From Candidatus Peregrinibacteria bacterium (GTDB lineage: Bacteria; Patescibacteriota; Gracilibacteria; UBA1369; LOWO2-01-FULL-3), in NCBI GenBank assembly GCA_018654255.1, contig JABILX010000003.1:160074-224073 (forward strand): DNA of 64,000 nucleotides, written 5' to 3'. The first letter of the stretch is position 1. The number at the start of each line of letters is the position of its first letter. The notes under the pieces were generated by a model. That model was not told where the DNA came from. It was given only the letters and a program-made list of their open reading frames with translations, and made no database searches. Shown here in pieces: positions 48,782 to 59,736 of the stretch. Made by a program: the position numbers and the translations under genes.

Positions 48782-51700
48782 CTACCGTTTTCCGTGGCGG
48801 ACGCTCTCCCCCAACTTCTTCATACATTCCTTCAACTCCTCGAACCATTGCGCGCCCAAATCAGTAATTCCAACCCGAAGTTTTGTCCCACCAATATTCC
48901 ACAACGGACTATATTCCAACAACGACACTATGTTCCCCGGCCGAACACGCGGCCCCATCGTCAACACAATCTCTTTCCCTCCACGAACAGACTCAGATCT
49001 AATATTAGTAATCCCCGCCTTCTTCGCCAAAATCTTCAATTCAATAATTCTGAACAAGTTCGAAACTTCCCTAGGAAGACGCCCAAAATCTTGCAACATC
49101 TCTTCCCGTATCTCCTCCAAATACTCAGCAGTGTCAACACCCGCTAATTTCTGGTAAGCAGCAATCTTGTCCCGAGCGTTAACGATATAATCGTCCGGAA
49201 TGAACGCAGGAATCGGCAGCTCGATAGTAACCTCTGGTTCTTCTTCCGCCCCAGATAAAACGTCCGCACGACCAGACTTCAGGTCCTCAACCGCCTTGTT
49301 CAACATACGAATAAAATGTGGAACGCCAACAACATTGATAACCCCATGCTGATTCGCTCCAAGAATATCTCCAGCTCCTCGAATCTCAAGATCCTTCATC
49401 GCAATCTGGAAACCAGACCCTAGGTCCGAAGCCTCCACAATAGCACGCAACCTTTTCTTCGCATCCAAATGCAACCTCTGCCCATGATACATAAAATACG
49501 CATACGCCTGTGTCTTCGCGCGACCAACTCGACCACGCAATTGATACAACTGCGCCAATCCAAATTTCTCAGCATTATTAACAATCAAAGTATTGGCATT
49601 CGCAAGATCAATCCCATTTTCAATAATAGTAGATGAAACCAAAACGTCGTACTTCTTGTCCTTAAACGACATAATCCTTTCCTCAAGATCTCCGCTTCCA
49701 AGTTTTCCATGAGCAACACCAAAGGTAGCCTCCGGAACCATTCCTCTCAGCTGGTCAGCCATGGAATCAATAGTCTGAACTCTGTTATGCAGGAAGTAAA
49801 CCTGTCCTCCACGCTCCACCTCACGCAAAATAGCATCGCGAACAAGCCCGGGCGAAAACTTACGAACCTCCGTAATAATAGGTAAACGCCCAGGGGGCGG
49901 AGTAGTTATAGTTGTAATATCTCTCAGTTTATTCAAACAAACATTCAAGGTTCTAGGTATCGGCGTTGCCGTCAAAGTCAAAACATCCACCTCGGCCCTC
50001 ATTTGGGTCAAAGTTTCTTTTTGTTTAACACCAAACCTTTGTTCCTCATCAACAACAATAAGACCAAGGTCTTTGAATTTAATATCCGGCTGCAACAATC
50101 TATGCGTACCAATAACAACATCAACCTCACCTTTCGCCAAACGTCCAAGCGTACCAGCTTGATCCTTCGCAGATTTGAAGCGCGACAACATCTCAACCCT
50201 CACATGAAACGGCCCCATTCGCTTTTTAAACGACCTGTAATGCTGGTCAGCCAGAATTGTGATTGGTGCTATCAAAGCAACTTGTTTGCCACTCTGCGCC
50301 GCTTTAAATGCCGCCCTCATAGCAACCTCTGTTTTCCCAAAACCAACATCTCCGCAAACAAGCCTATCCATCGGCTCATCAGATTCCATGTCTTTTTTCA
50401 CATCATTAATAGCCTTCATCTGTCCCGGCGTTTCCTCATACGGAAAGGTATCTTCAAACTTACCCTGCAAATCATTGTCGTCCTTATAAGAAACACCTTG
50501 CGCGGCTTTTCTTTGTGCGTAAAGTGCCAACAATTCTTTCGCAATTTTCTGAGTCTCTTTCCTCACCTTCGCCGTCATAGTCGACCATTCAGCAGAACCA
50601 AGTCTCGTCAACTTAGGCATAGTTTCTTCGGATCCAATATATTTATTTACCTTGTCCGCCTGGTCGATGGGAACAAACAATTTATCGTTTTCAGCATACG
50701 CAAGTTTCAAATATTCCCTGGTAATGTCATCCACCGTTTTTCTGTCCAAGCCTTTGAAACGCGCAATCCCGTGATCAGCGTGAACAACATAATCTCCCGG
50801 CTTAAGCCCACTTATAAAATCCTCGAAAACCTTCCCTGAACCAGACGACAAATTACGGCTTTCTTTTTCACGCAACAAAGAAATTTCAAGATCAGAAACT
50901 AATAAAATTTTATAGTCTGGAGCTTGAAAAGCTTGTGGAAAATAATCCTCCTTATCAACGTCAACAAAATAAACGGCACCAATCTCTCCCCCCGCCTCTC
51001 CCTTGGAAGACAAATCATTTTCAAAACCATCTTTTGGAAGCTCTCGCCTAAACGGAACTTTTTGGTCAGCCAAAAGCCCACCAACCTCCTCGGAATCCTT
51101 GGTGAATATCAAAACCCTCCAACCAGCATTGATTTTGTCACGAAGATCGTTGGCAAAATCATATCCAGTTCGATACTTTAAAACAGAATAAAAATGCAAA
51201 CTTGCATGGTTGGACTCATCTTCATTGAAAGAAGTAAAAGAAACTGTTTGGGCTTTTTTATTAGCCTCCTCCATAAAAACATTCCACGCACTATAATAAT
51301 CGTCAGTCACATCTAACTCATCATCAATAACAACAGACTCCTCATTCATCAGATCCAAAATAGAATCAACTTCTTCCTCATAATCAACAGGGTATAATTT
51401 CAGCTTCTTCCTAGACCCTCCAGACTTCTTGTCTTCAACGTTGTACTCAGAAATTTTTTCAACCTTATCAAAAGAAAATTCAATCCGAAAAGCACCATCT
51501 TTGTTTATAGGCCAAACAAAAACACTATCCCCAATCTTAAAATACTGACCCTTTTTTATATACTCGTCGTCAGCATTCTCATACCCAATATCGACAATTG
51601 CCCCGATGAACTCAACGACATCTGGTTCTTTCTCAACGTGTACCTCGAAACTCCTCCGTTCCATCTCTTTACCACAAGGAAATTTATTAAAAATATACTC

Positions 51701-52102
51701 AAAAGGCATAACAAAAACTATATCCCTTCCACCTCTAGAAATAACACTCGAAACAAACTCTGTTAGACGAATTTTTCTCTCACGTTCAAAATCGCTAGAC
51801 ATAGAATAACGAGACTTATCGTCGTCTTTCAAACCAGAAAAACCAAAAACCTCCCTAGACCCCCACGCGTTAAGAGCACGCTTAGTTTTCTCCATACCTT
51901 GTTCGTCATTAACGACCCACAACAAATTACCAACCCTTCCTGGAGAATCCTTGCGAGAAGCCTCTCTCAAGATATTCGAAATCACCAACGCTTTTGAAGA
52001 TTGGTTCCCTGAGCTCGAGTACGTCACAGACCTGTTACGAAAAAATAAGTCCGCTGAGTCGTGAAACTCGCCTTCGGAAAAATAGGAAACTATATTTTGC
52101 AT
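48782..52102 (-). CDS. mfd: Transcription-repair coupling factor
   Basis: DYVVHADHGIARFKGL, CGDVGFGKTEVAMRAAFKA, DEEQRFGVKQKE, TATPIPRTL. Confidence 0.97.
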   Translation of the reverse strand: MQNIVSYFSEGEFHDSADLFFRNRSVTYSSSGNQSSKALVISNILREASRKDSPGRVGNLLWVVNDEQGMEKTKRALNAWGSREVFGFSGLKDDDKSRYSMSSDFERERKIRLTEFVSSVISRGGRDIVFVMPFEYIFNKFPCGKEMERRSFEVHVEKEPDVVEFIGAIVDIGYENADDEYIKKGQYFKIGDSVFVWPINKDGAFRIEFSFDKVEKISEYNVEDKKSGGSRKKLKLYPVDYEEEVDSILDLMNEESVVIDDELDVTDDYYSAWNVFMEEANKKAQTVSFTSFNEDESNHASLHFYSVLKYRTGYDFANDLRDKINAGWRVLIFTKDSEEVGGLLADQKVPFRRELPKDGFENDLSSKGEAGGEIGAVYFVDVDKEDYFPQAFQAPDYKILLVSDLEISLLREKESRNLSSGSGKVFEDFISGLKPGDYVVHADHGIARFKGLDRKTVDDITREYLKLAYAENDKLFVPIDQADKVNKYIGSEETMPKLTRLGSAEWSTMTAKVRKETQKIAKELLALYAQRKAAQGVSYKDDNDLQGKFEDTFPYEETPGQMKAINDVKKDMESDEPMDRLVCGDVGFGKTEVAMRAAFKAAQSGKQVALIAPITILADQHYRSFKKRMGPFHVRVEMLSRFKSAKDQAGTLGRLAKGEVDVVIGTHRLLQPDIKFKDLGLIVVDEEQRFGVKQKETLTQMRAEVDVLTLTATPIPRTLNVCLNKLRDITTITTPPPGRLPIITEVRKFSPGLVRDAILREVERGGQVYFLHNRVQTIDSMADQLRGMVPEATFGVAHGKLGSGDLEERIMSFKDKKYDVLVSSTIIENGIDLANANTLIVNNAEKFGLAQLYQLRGRVGRAKTQAYAYFMYHGQRLHLDAKKRLRAIVEASDLGSGFQIAMKDLEIRGAGDILGANQHGVINVVGVPHFIRMLNKAVEDLKSGRADVLSGAEEEPEVTIELPIPAFIPDDYIVNARDKIAAYQKLAGVDTAEYLEEIREEMLQDFGRLPREVSNLFRIIELKILAKKAGITNIRSESVRGGKEIVLTMGPRVRPGNIVSLLEYSPLWNIGGTKLRVGITDLGAQWFEELKECMKKLGESVRHGKR

Positions 52103-52141
52103 AAATATGAAATGTCGTTCGATACGGTCTTTACAAAAACA

Positions 52142-53248
52142 TTATACCTTAAGAGGCATGATAATGTAAACGTAATCCTCTCTTTTTACTGGTTTTATTA
52201 CAGCTGGCGACAGTTTGTCGTTCATCTCAATTTTGATCTTGTCGTCTGTGATATAGGTCAAAACATCCAGCAAGTACTGACTATTTAGGGATATTTTGTT
52301 GTTTTCGCCCTCCATCTTTATCACAACCTCAGCCTTCTCTTCACCAACCTTCGTCTCCTCTGTAGAAACCGTCATCTTCCCGTCATTCGTAGCACCAAGT
52401 TTAATACTATTGTTGTTCTCTTTGGCAAAAAGACTCACCCTCTTCAAAACCAAAGATAAGTCTTCAACAGAAACCTCAACCGTAGTCTTTCCTTCTTTTG
52501 GAATAATTCTCTCATACTCTGGGAACTTCCCCTCTATCAACCTAGAAACAAGCTCTACATTCCCTGTTTTAAACAAAACCTGGTTCTTAGAAACGCTAAC
52601 AGCAACATCTTTCGCCTCAGACCTGTTGGTGATTTTACCCAACTCTGAAACGGTTTTTGCCGGAATAATACATGTAAATTTGCCGTCTATTTTTTTATCA
52701 AGAGCCATCCCCCTCTCAGCAAGCCTATAACTATCTGTTGCAACCATTTTTACATCTCCACCATCAACAATAAAATACACACCAGCCAAAACCGGCCTAG
52801 ACACGTTTGTTGAAGCAGCAAAAACAGTCTCTGATATGGCGTTATCTAGTTCTGTTGTGTTTAGGTTGAATGAATGTTCCGCATCAACTTTTGGTATAAG
52901 AGGGAATTCGTCGGCACTAATACCTTTTATTTTAGTAGTGGATGTTGAGGATTGAACCAAAAGAGTCATACCGTCCCCTATTGAAAGTTCAACCTTTTCA
53001 TCCGTTAAAAGAGAAACATAACTTGTGATAAGTTTTGCTGGAATGGTTATGGCTCCCTCGCTTCGAACATCTGCTTCTACAAAATAGCTAATTGCAATTT
53101 CAAGGTTTGTCGCAGAAAAATACAACTTCTTTCCTTCGGCTTTAACTAAAATATTATTTAAAACCGGCAAAGTGTTATTTGAACTTATTGCTTTGTTTAC
53201 AATATTTAAAGCCGTTTCTAAATCTCTTTGAGAACAAAATAATTTCAT
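52142..53248 (-). CDS. dnaN: DNA polymerase III beta sliding clamp
   Basis: MKLFCSQRDLETALNIVNKAIS...LPVLNNIL; C-terminal YVYIIMPLKV. Confidence 0.95.
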   Translation of the reverse strand: MKLFCSQRDLETALNIVNKAISSNNTLPVLNNILVKAEGKKLYFSATNLEIAISYFVEADVRSEGAITIPAKLITSYVSLLTDEKVELSIGDGMTLLVQSSTSTTKIKGISADEFPLIPKVDAEHSFNLNTTELDNAISETVFAASTNVSRPVLAGVYFIVDGGDVKMVATDSYRLAERGMALDKKIDGKFTCIIPAKTVSELGKITNRSEAKDVAVSVSKNQVLFKTGNVELVSRLIEGKFPEYERIIPKEGKTTVEVSVEDLSLVLKRVSLFAKENNNSIKLGATNDGKMTVSTEETKVGEEKAEVVIKMEGENNKISLNSQYLLDVLTYITDDKIKIEMNDKLSPAVIKPVKREDYVYIIMPLKV

Positions 53249-53496
53249 ATTGTTATTGTTTTAATAAATATAAGTCATTAACAATTATACAAAATTTTTA
53301 CCTTTAGACAAATGTGAAATAAACGAATCAAATTGCAATTTGTGTACATCATTATCTGATCCCTCATTTCTATTTCTTTATTATTAATATAATTAGTAGT
53401 AGTAATAGAGGGGCGTATTTTTAAACAAAAAAAGACTTATACAAGTAAGCACCTTCACCCCAAGTTCAAAAACCGTTCAAAACTAAGGTTTCTTTC

Positions 53497-53525
53497 TTGA
53501 TAAAATTGGGCTAAATTAGTATCCT
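53497..53525 (+). promoter_or_regulatory. Sigma70-like promoter for rny
   Basis: TTGATA-N17-TATCCT. Confidence 0.55.
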
Positions 53526-53569
53526 TCACACGCGCAGAAAAGAAAAATGTAGAAAACTAACAAACAACA

Positions 53570-55108
53570 ATGAACATAGTTATAAACATAGTTGCAGCAA
53601 TTTTGTTCACAAGCGCCGGAGCATTTACTGGCTACAAGTACTTATATAAAAGAACGCAAGTTTCCATCGAGAAAAAAAAGGAAAAAGCAAAAGAACTGGT
53701 GGAACAAGCGGAAGTAGAGGCGAAAGAGATAAGGGAAAAGGCAAAAGAGCGGGCGGAAGAGGCTAAGGTAAGAACGGATGAATATTTAAAAACCACAGAA
53801 CATCTGATGAATCAGATGGAAGCGTCTATACAAAACAAAGAGGCTGCCGTCAAAAAACAGGAGCAAAGAGCAAACCAGTTGAAATTAAGAGCAGCGGAAC
53901 TAGAAGAAGAAGTTTCAGCAAAAAAACAAACAATCGAAAAAACACAAAGAAGCCAAACGGCAAAACTAATGGCAAAAGCAGGGAAAACAGAGGAGGAAAT
54001 GAAAAACGAAATAATCAAGAAATACAAAGCAGATTTAAGGGAAGAAAACGTACAGAAACTAGAGATGATGGTAGAAAACACAAAAGAAAAATCTCAAAGA
54101 ACAGCGCAAAGAATAATAGTAAACGCAATCCAAAGGCTATGTTCACCAACCTCAGTTGAACCGAGATCAATACACATAAAAGTGCCAAAAGACATAGTTA
54201 AAGGAAAGATAGTCGGGAAAGATGCCGCAAACATACTTTATTTCGAAGAACTCCTTGATGTAGACGTGGTATTCAACGACCTACCCAAAACAATATCTTT
54301 ATCAGCTTTCAACCTGGTAAATAGAAGAATTGCTCAAAGAGCGATTGAAAAACTTGTTTCACACAGAGGAGAGATCGGGAAGAAAGAGGTGAAAGGCGCG
54401 GTAGATTGGTCAAAAAAAGAAGTAGACAAAGAGCTTTATGGAATAGGAAAAAAGATGGTAGACCGCGTAGGTTTAAGGGGTATAAACGAAGAACTCACGA
54501 GAACCATAGGGAGGCTTCAGTTCAGAACGAGTTATAGCCAAAACATAATGAGACACTCCATGGAGGTTGGATATTTGGCTACAATGCTTGGCTCAGAAAT
54601 CGGACTGAACATCCAGACGTGTAAGGTTGCGGGATTCCTTCACGACCTAGGAAAAGCAATAGATCAAAACCCAGACGTACAGGGTACGCACGACTTTTTG
54701 ACAAAAGAACTAATGGAGAAGTATGGGTTCAGCGACGAAGAGGTCCACGCTGCATGGACTCATCACGAATCAGAAAAACCACAAACACCAGAAGCGCTTA
54801 TAGTACAGGCCGCAGATGCTTTGTCTGCAAGTAGACCAGGTGCAAGACAGGAGTCACTAGAAAAATACCTAGAAAGACTAAGGGCGCTAGAGGAAATGAC
54901 GGGATCGTTCGAGGGAATCAAAAAAACATTTGCAATCTCTGCTGGTCGAGAAATCAGAGCCATGGTTGACCCGACCATAGTAAACGACGAACAAACACAC
55001 CAGTTAGCAAAAGACATAGCAGAAAAAATCGAAAACAATCTTGCCTATCCAGGGAAAATAAAGGTAAATATAATAAGAAGAACAAAAACAATTGAAATAG
55101 CAAAATAG
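53570..55108 (+). CDS. rny: Ribonuclease Y
   Basis: N-terminal TM and coiled coil, KH region, HD domain RHSMEVGYLATML...GFLHDLGKAID. Confidence 0.96.
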   Translation: MNIVINIVAAILFTSAGAFTGYKYLYKRTQVSIEKKKEKAKELVEQAEVEAKEIREKAKERAEEAKVRTDEYLKTTEHLMNQMEASIQNKEAAVKKQEQRANQLKLRAAELEEEVSAKKQTIEKTQRSQTAKLMAKAGKTEEEMKNEIIKKYKADLREENVQKLEMMVENTKEKSQRTAQRIIVNAIQRLCSPTSVEPRSIHIKVPKDIVKGKIVGKDAANILYFEELLDVDVVFNDLPKTISLSAFNLVNRRIAQRAIEKLVSHRGEIGKKEVKGAVDWSKKEVDKELYGIGKKMVDRVGLRGINEELTRTIGRLQFRTSYSQNIMRHSMEVGYLATMLGSEIGLNIQTCKVAGFLHDLGKAIDQNPDVQGTHDFLTKELMEKYGFSDEEVHAAWTHHESEKPQTPEALIVQAADALSASRPGARQESLEKYLERLRALEEMTGSFEGIKKTFAISAGREIRAMVDPTIVNDEQTHQLAKDIAEKIENNLAYPGKIKVNIIRRTKTIEIAK

Positions 55109-55109
55109 A

Positions 55110-55331
55110 ATGGGAAAAAACAAAATGAAAAAAATAGAGAAAAAGTTCAACGGCCTCGTTATGGGAGCCGTGATTGGAGGAGCCATCGGTTCGGTAATCG
55201 GGATGAAGATGCAGCCCAAGAAAGCCAAGGAAAGCGCGGTAAAAAGAGCCACAAAAAAACTTTTTAGACTTGGGAAGAAAAAACAGGTAATGTTACCAGA
55301 GGAAGACCTCAAAAAAATTCCTCATGAATAA
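55110..55331 (+). CDS. Small YtxH-like/glycine-zipper protein, 73 aa
   Basis: GLVMGAVIGGAIGSVIGMKMQPKKAKE. Confidence 0.7.
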   Translation: MGKNKMKKIEKKFNGLVMGAVIGGAIGSVIGMKMQPKKAKESAVKRATKKLFRLGKKKQVMLPEEDLKKIPHE

Positions 55332-57156
55332 AGTAATAAGAAAAACGATCCTATCAATAACGCTTGGACTTGTATTGGGAGCTCTTGTTGTGTCTGCAAT
55401 TTTTGGGGTAAAGCTTGTTCTCCACGGGAAGCTACCACCCAACACAATCATAGCGGACATAGACGTAAGTTATAAAACGATAGAAGAGGCGACAGTCCTT
55501 CTGGAGAAGAAAAAAACAGAGTTGTTAGAAGAAAGCTTAGAGATAGAATTTATCCCCCACGAAAGACTCCCCAGTGAAACTAAAACCATCTCCCTGAAAG
55601 ACATAGACGCAGACTTTTTCATAACAGAAACACTCCAAACAATAGACCGCATAAACCTAAAAGAATACTCTCTTCCCCACGAATTAAAAAAAGCGACCGA
55701 ATCAAAAGAAATCCTCTTCACTTTTGACACAAAAAAACTAATAGACTTGATAAAAAAAGAATTCAACCTGGCAGAAATCGAACCCAAAAACGCCACCTTC
55801 TACTTCACGGAAAAAGGATACTTAGAAATAACAGAAGAAAAAGCCGGGATAGAAGTGGATTTTGACAAATTAGTAGATCAATTCAAAACAATGATATCCA
55901 AAATGACAACCCAAAAAGTCACCATAGCCGGAGAAGGCAAGGAACCAGGCATCACAAAGGAAGCCCTGGTTGAAATAAAAGAAGAAATGATCAAAAAACT
56001 AAATCACAAAGTAAAACTCACATACAACAATTACGACTGGAACTTCTTACCGGTCCAACATTTAAGCCTAGTGTCATTCACGGAAGCAACCGAAATCACA
56101 CTCCCCTACACAAACCTTACAGTTAGCGTCGACGACAAGTATCTGCCAACAACGGTGGATGGTGAAAAGAGCATAAACATATCGATATCAGAACAAGGCC
56201 TGGAAGAATTCCTGGAAACGGAGGAGGTCAACAGATGGGTAGAGGTAGAAGTAGACCCTATTTCAATATACAAAGACCAAGACGGACAAATAATAATCGA
56301 TGGAAAGGGCAGGGATGGAATTGCCATCCAAGTGCCAAGTTTAAAAAAGGCGATTGAGCTGGCGCTAGAGCACTCAATCTCAGAAGCGCCAATAAGCACC
56401 AGAAAAATCATCGCGCCAATAACAATAAGCAAAGAAATCCAAGACATGGGTATAAAGGAGCTGATTGGCGAAGGTCACACAAGGTTTTCGGGCTCACCAG
56501 GAAACAGGGTCCATAATATAGGCGTGGGGATGGACCGATTCAACGGAACAATAATAGCTCCAGAGGAAGAGTTCTCGTTCAACACAAACCTGGGGGCGGT
56601 CGATGCATCAACTGGATACAAGAAAGAATTGGTAATAACGGAAAAAGGCACAATCCCAGAATATGGAGGAGGTCTTTGTCAGGTATCAACAACTATGTAT
56701 AGAGCCGCCATATTTTCAGGATTACCGATAACAGCGAGAGCTCCCCATTCATACGCAGTATCATATTATTCAAAAATCCTAGGAGCTGGCCTAGATGCAA
56801 CAATTTATCTTGGAGGACAGGATTTGAAGTTTGTAAACGACACGGAGGCCAACATCCTAGTTAATGCATACACGGACGGAAACGACGCTCACTTCAAGTT
56901 TTATGGAACATCTGACGGGAGAACGGTTTCTATGGAGGGTCCCGAGATATCGAATTACAGATATCCTCCACAAGAAGTAATATACGAGAACTCCAGCGAT
57001 CTAGCGTCGGGGGAAACCAAACAGGTAGAAAAGAAACACAGCGGATTCGACGCCCTTTGGTCACGAGTAATCAAGTATTCAAATGGCGAAGAAAAGGCAG
57101 AAGAAATCTTCTCCCATTACAAAACCACTCAAGAAAAATATCTAGTGGGGCCATAG
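55324..57156 (+). CDS. VanW family protein with N-terminal PG-binding (YoaR-like) domains
   Basis: HNIGVGMDRFNGTIIAPEEEFSFN, EYGGGLCQVSTTMYRAA. Confidence 0.92.
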   Translation: MNKVIRKTILSITLGLVLGALVVSAIFGVKLVLHGKLPPNTIIADIDVSYKTIEEATVLLEKKKTELLEESLEIEFIPHERLPSETKTISLKDIDADFFITETLQTIDRINLKEYSLPHELKKATESKEILFTFDTKKLIDLIKKEFNLAEIEPKNATFYFTEKGYLEITEEKAGIEVDFDKLVDQFKTMISKMTTQKVTIAGEGKEPGITKEALVEIKEEMIKKLNHKVKLTYNNYDWNFLPVQHLSLVSFTEATEITLPYTNLTVSVDDKYLPTTVDGEKSINISISEQGLEEFLETEEVNRWVEVEVDPISIYKDQDGQIIIDGKGRDGIAIQVPSLKKAIELALEHSISEAPISTRKIIAPITISKEIQDMGIKELIGEGHTRFSGSPGNRVHNIGVGMDRFNGTIIAPEEEFSFNTNLGAVDASTGYKKELVITEKGTIPEYGGGLCQVSTTMYRAAIFSGLPITARAPHSYAVSYYSKILGAGLDATIYLGGQDLKFVNDTEANILVNAYTDGNDAHFKFYGTSDGRTVSMEGPEISNYRYPPQEVIYENSSDLASGETKQVEKKHSGFDALWSRVIKYSNGEEKAEEIFSHYKTTQEKYLVGP

Positions 57157-57168
57157 GTCAGCAAACTT

Positions 57169-57918
57169 TTACTGCTTACTTCCTTCATCTTTTTCAGCTT
57201 GTTCAATTTCCTCCAAAACTTTTTTGGCCATCTTCCCCATTGGATTAGCTTTAATGGCTTTTTCGAGAATTTGTTTCGCGTCATCAAATTGAGCCATTGA
57301 CTTATGAGCGTTTGCAAGTAACAACATGTAGTCAACATTGTCAGGCTCTTTCTCCAAAGCTTTATTGAAAGCTATCAAGGCCAAAGGAGGTTTCTCCGAA
57401 TCCAAATAAACACACCCCAGGCTTATGTATCTTTGGTGGCGTTTTGGATCTCTAGAAATGGCTTCTTGATAAGCTTTTGCAGCATCATCAAGCTCACCAG
57501 CGTTATAAAAAGCCAACCCAAGATGACTGAAATCAACAGGGTCATCAGTTTTTTCAGAGAGAGTGGTGTACACGGCAGAAGCCTTACCCCACATTTTTTG
57601 ATCCAAATAAAGTTTACCAAGTTCCCTCAACGCATCCAGGTACAAGGGATCTACGGCCAAAGCCTGAACCAAGATTTTGACAGCCTCTTTAGGATCCTTC
57701 TTTTTAATTAAAGCGAGCGATCTTTTATACAACCTTTGGAGCTCGGTCTTCTCATCTTTAGATAGCCTTTGTTTGGGGGTTGAGCCGGTCTTCTGAGGAG
57801 TTTCGGGGGTTGAAGACTCTTCGGTCTCAGGTTTTTTTGTAAGAGTAATAACAAGTCTTCTAACAAAAACCAACAAAAGAAAGAAAACACACAGAAATAT
57901 AGCTAAATAAGTCCACAT
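57169..57918 (-). CDS. TPR-repeat membrane protein
   Basis: N-terminal TM, tandem TPR-like repeats (YQEAISRDPKRHQRYISLGCVY). Confidence 0.85.
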   Translation of the reverse strand: MWTYLAIFLCVFFLLLVFVRRLVITLTKKPETEESSTPETPQKTGSTPKQRLSKDEKTELQRLYKRSLALIKKKDPKEAVKILVQALAVDPLYLDALRELGKLYLDQKMWGKASAVYTTLSEKTDDPVDFSHLGLAFYNAGELDDAAKAYQEAISRDPKRHQRYISLGCVYLDSEKPPLALIAFNKALEKEPDNVDYMLLLANAHKSMAQFDDAKQILEKAIKANPMGKMAKKVLEEIEQAEKDEGSKQ

Positions 57919-57920
57919 AA

Positions 57921-58790
57921 TTAATTAGCGTTATTAGCAGCCCCTCGAGGGGAGGTATTGATACCTTTTTTAATTATTTTTGAGATTTCATCAGCACCAA
58001 CCGTTGCGATGTCACGATTACCAAGGTCAAGCTTTACCTTTCTGTTCAAAATATCCAAGGCAATAACATACCCTTCGTCAGAATTTCCATAAGGAGCCTT
58101 TTTCAATTTAACAAAACTACCAACAGAAGGCAGCCCAGCACGCAAATCATTATAAGCATCCACTTCATATCTCAAGCAGCACAAAAGTTTTCCGCACGCT
58201 CCAGACAACTTCGCACTCCCCTTCCCCTCCAAAGATTGCGACCGAACCATGTCCATCGTGATGCTGATAAGGCTCGGCAAAACTCCGTTACAACAAAAAG
58301 TTCGTCCACATCTCCCAAAGCCTTTCACCAAACGAGCCTTATCTCTAGGCCCAATCTGCTTCAGGTGAATCTGTTTCTGTAACGCTTTCGCAAGATCCTT
58401 AACGAGTTCTCTGAAATCAACACGATCATCAGCGGTAAAAATAATATTAACTTTCGCACCATCTAGAGAATACAACGCATAAAAAGGGAACATCTCAAGT
58501 TTGTGCTTTTTTATAAGCTCAGAACAAGTAACCATGGCGTCATCGCCACGAGTCTGATTCGCCTCAAATTTTTGAATATCGTGAGCGGTGGCTTTCCTGA
58601 TTATCTTTTGACTTTCTTTTTTGAGATCTTTCCCCCGGGCCTTTTCTTCTAAATAGACCAGCCTGCCAATCTCCTCAGAGCCATCCTCAGATTTGAAAAT
58701 AACCATGTCCCCAGCAACCAAGTCCCCCTTTTTGTCGAAATCGATTTCGAAAACCGATAAATCGTAAAAATCAAATATTCCAGCAATCAT
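57921..58790 (-). CDS. PSP1 domain protein (RicT/YaaT-like)
   Basis: FGRCGRTFCCNGVL, LSGACGKLLCCLRYE. Confidence 0.93.
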   Translation of the reverse strand: MIAGIFDFYDLSVFEIDFDKKGDLVAGDMVIFKSEDGSEEIGRLVYLEEKARGKDLKKESQKIIRKATAHDIQKFEANQTRGDDAMVTCSELIKKHKLEMFPFYALYSLDGAKVNIIFTADDRVDFRELVKDLAKALQKQIHLKQIGPRDKARLVKGFGRCGRTFCCNGVLPSLISITMDMVRSQSLEGKGSAKLSGACGKLLCCLRYEVDAYNDLRAGLPSVGSFVKLKKAPYGNSDEGYVIALDILNRKVKLDLGNRDIATVGADEISKIIKKGINTSPRGAANNAN

Positions 58791-58791
58791 A

Positions 58792-59736
58792 TTAAGTTAG
58801 CATTAAATTTTCTAATACAAGACGTGCATTCACATTTTGCTTTAAGAGGATACCAGCATCTTGAGTTTTTGAAACCATTTCTATCAATTTTCCCCTAGAC
58901 GCAAGATCTTTACCTTCTAAAATTTTACTTCTTAAAACGTGAGTTAAAACTCCAAGGAAATCTTTTCGCATTCTTTCGTTCTCAATCAACTCTTCAACAT
59001 AAGAAAACCGCTCAACGACATTATTGGTGTCCAGAAGGTACAAAGTGTCCTTGTACAGCTTCAAAAAATGAGCAAGTTTGTCGGGATGGTTGACCAAATC
59101 AATAGCCCTACCGGCCCTACCAAGCGAAAGCCTGGCCACCTGCTGGATTGTCTTATCGTCGACATCAGGGAAGAGCTCTTCCAGCTTCTTGACCAAGTAA
59201 TCCGTCGAAAAAAGATGAAACTTCAAAAGTCTAGACCTAGAAACAATCGTCGGCAAAAGCTCACTAACGCTACCCGTTGTCATAATAAAAACGGTTCCCT
59301 CTGGAGGTTCTTCGAGTGTTTTCAACAATGCATTAGCGGCCTCGGTTGTCATTCGCGGAATGCTCTGCAGTATGACAATATTGTAATTGCTCTGAGTGCT
59401 CATATTGCATCTAGCAATAATGTTTCGAATCTGGCCAATCTTCAAAGCTTCTCTATCATTAGGAAACTCCATGGTGTCCAAGTGTTGACCTTTCCTGATT
59501 TGAATACAGGTAGGACATTTCCCACAAAAATTATTATTACACTGCAAAATAGAAGCAAGCTTCTTCGCAACAGTATATTTACCAATATGCCCAGGGCCAG
59601 ACAAAAGATAAGCATGCGACAAGTTGCCGCTTCCAATATCATCCTCAAGCATTTCTAACTGCTTGTTGTGGCCTATTATATTCCAATTGTAGATCATTTT
59701 TTTAGATTTTGCCCCAATTTCTACCCTGTCTAACAA
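58792..59736 (-). CDS. holB: DNA polymerase III delta prime subunit
   Basis: YLLSGPGHIGKYTVAKKLA, CGKCPTCIQI, TTEAANALLKTLEEPP. Confidence 0.92.
   Translation of the reverse strand: MLDRVEIGAKSKKMIYNWNIIGHNKQLEMLEDDIGSGNLSHAYLLSGPGHIGKYTVAKKLASILQCNNNFCGKCPTCIQIRKGQHLDTMEFPNDREALKIGQIRNIIARCNMSTQSNYNIVILQSIPRMTTEAANALLKTLEEPPEGTVFIMTTGSVSELLPTIVSRSRLLKFHLFSTDYLVKKLEELFPDVDDKTIQQVARLSLGRAGRAIDLVNHPDKLAHFLKLYKDTLYLLDTNNVVERFSYVEELIENERMRKDFLGVLTHVLRSKILEGKDLASRGKLIEMVSKTQDAGILLKQNVNARLVLENLMLT

Noticed and set aside
53249-53569. oriC between dnaN and rny
   Set aside because: AT-rich and divergent, but no clear TTATCCACA DnaA boxes and no dnaA in the window; TTATACAAA/TTATACAAG are poor matches
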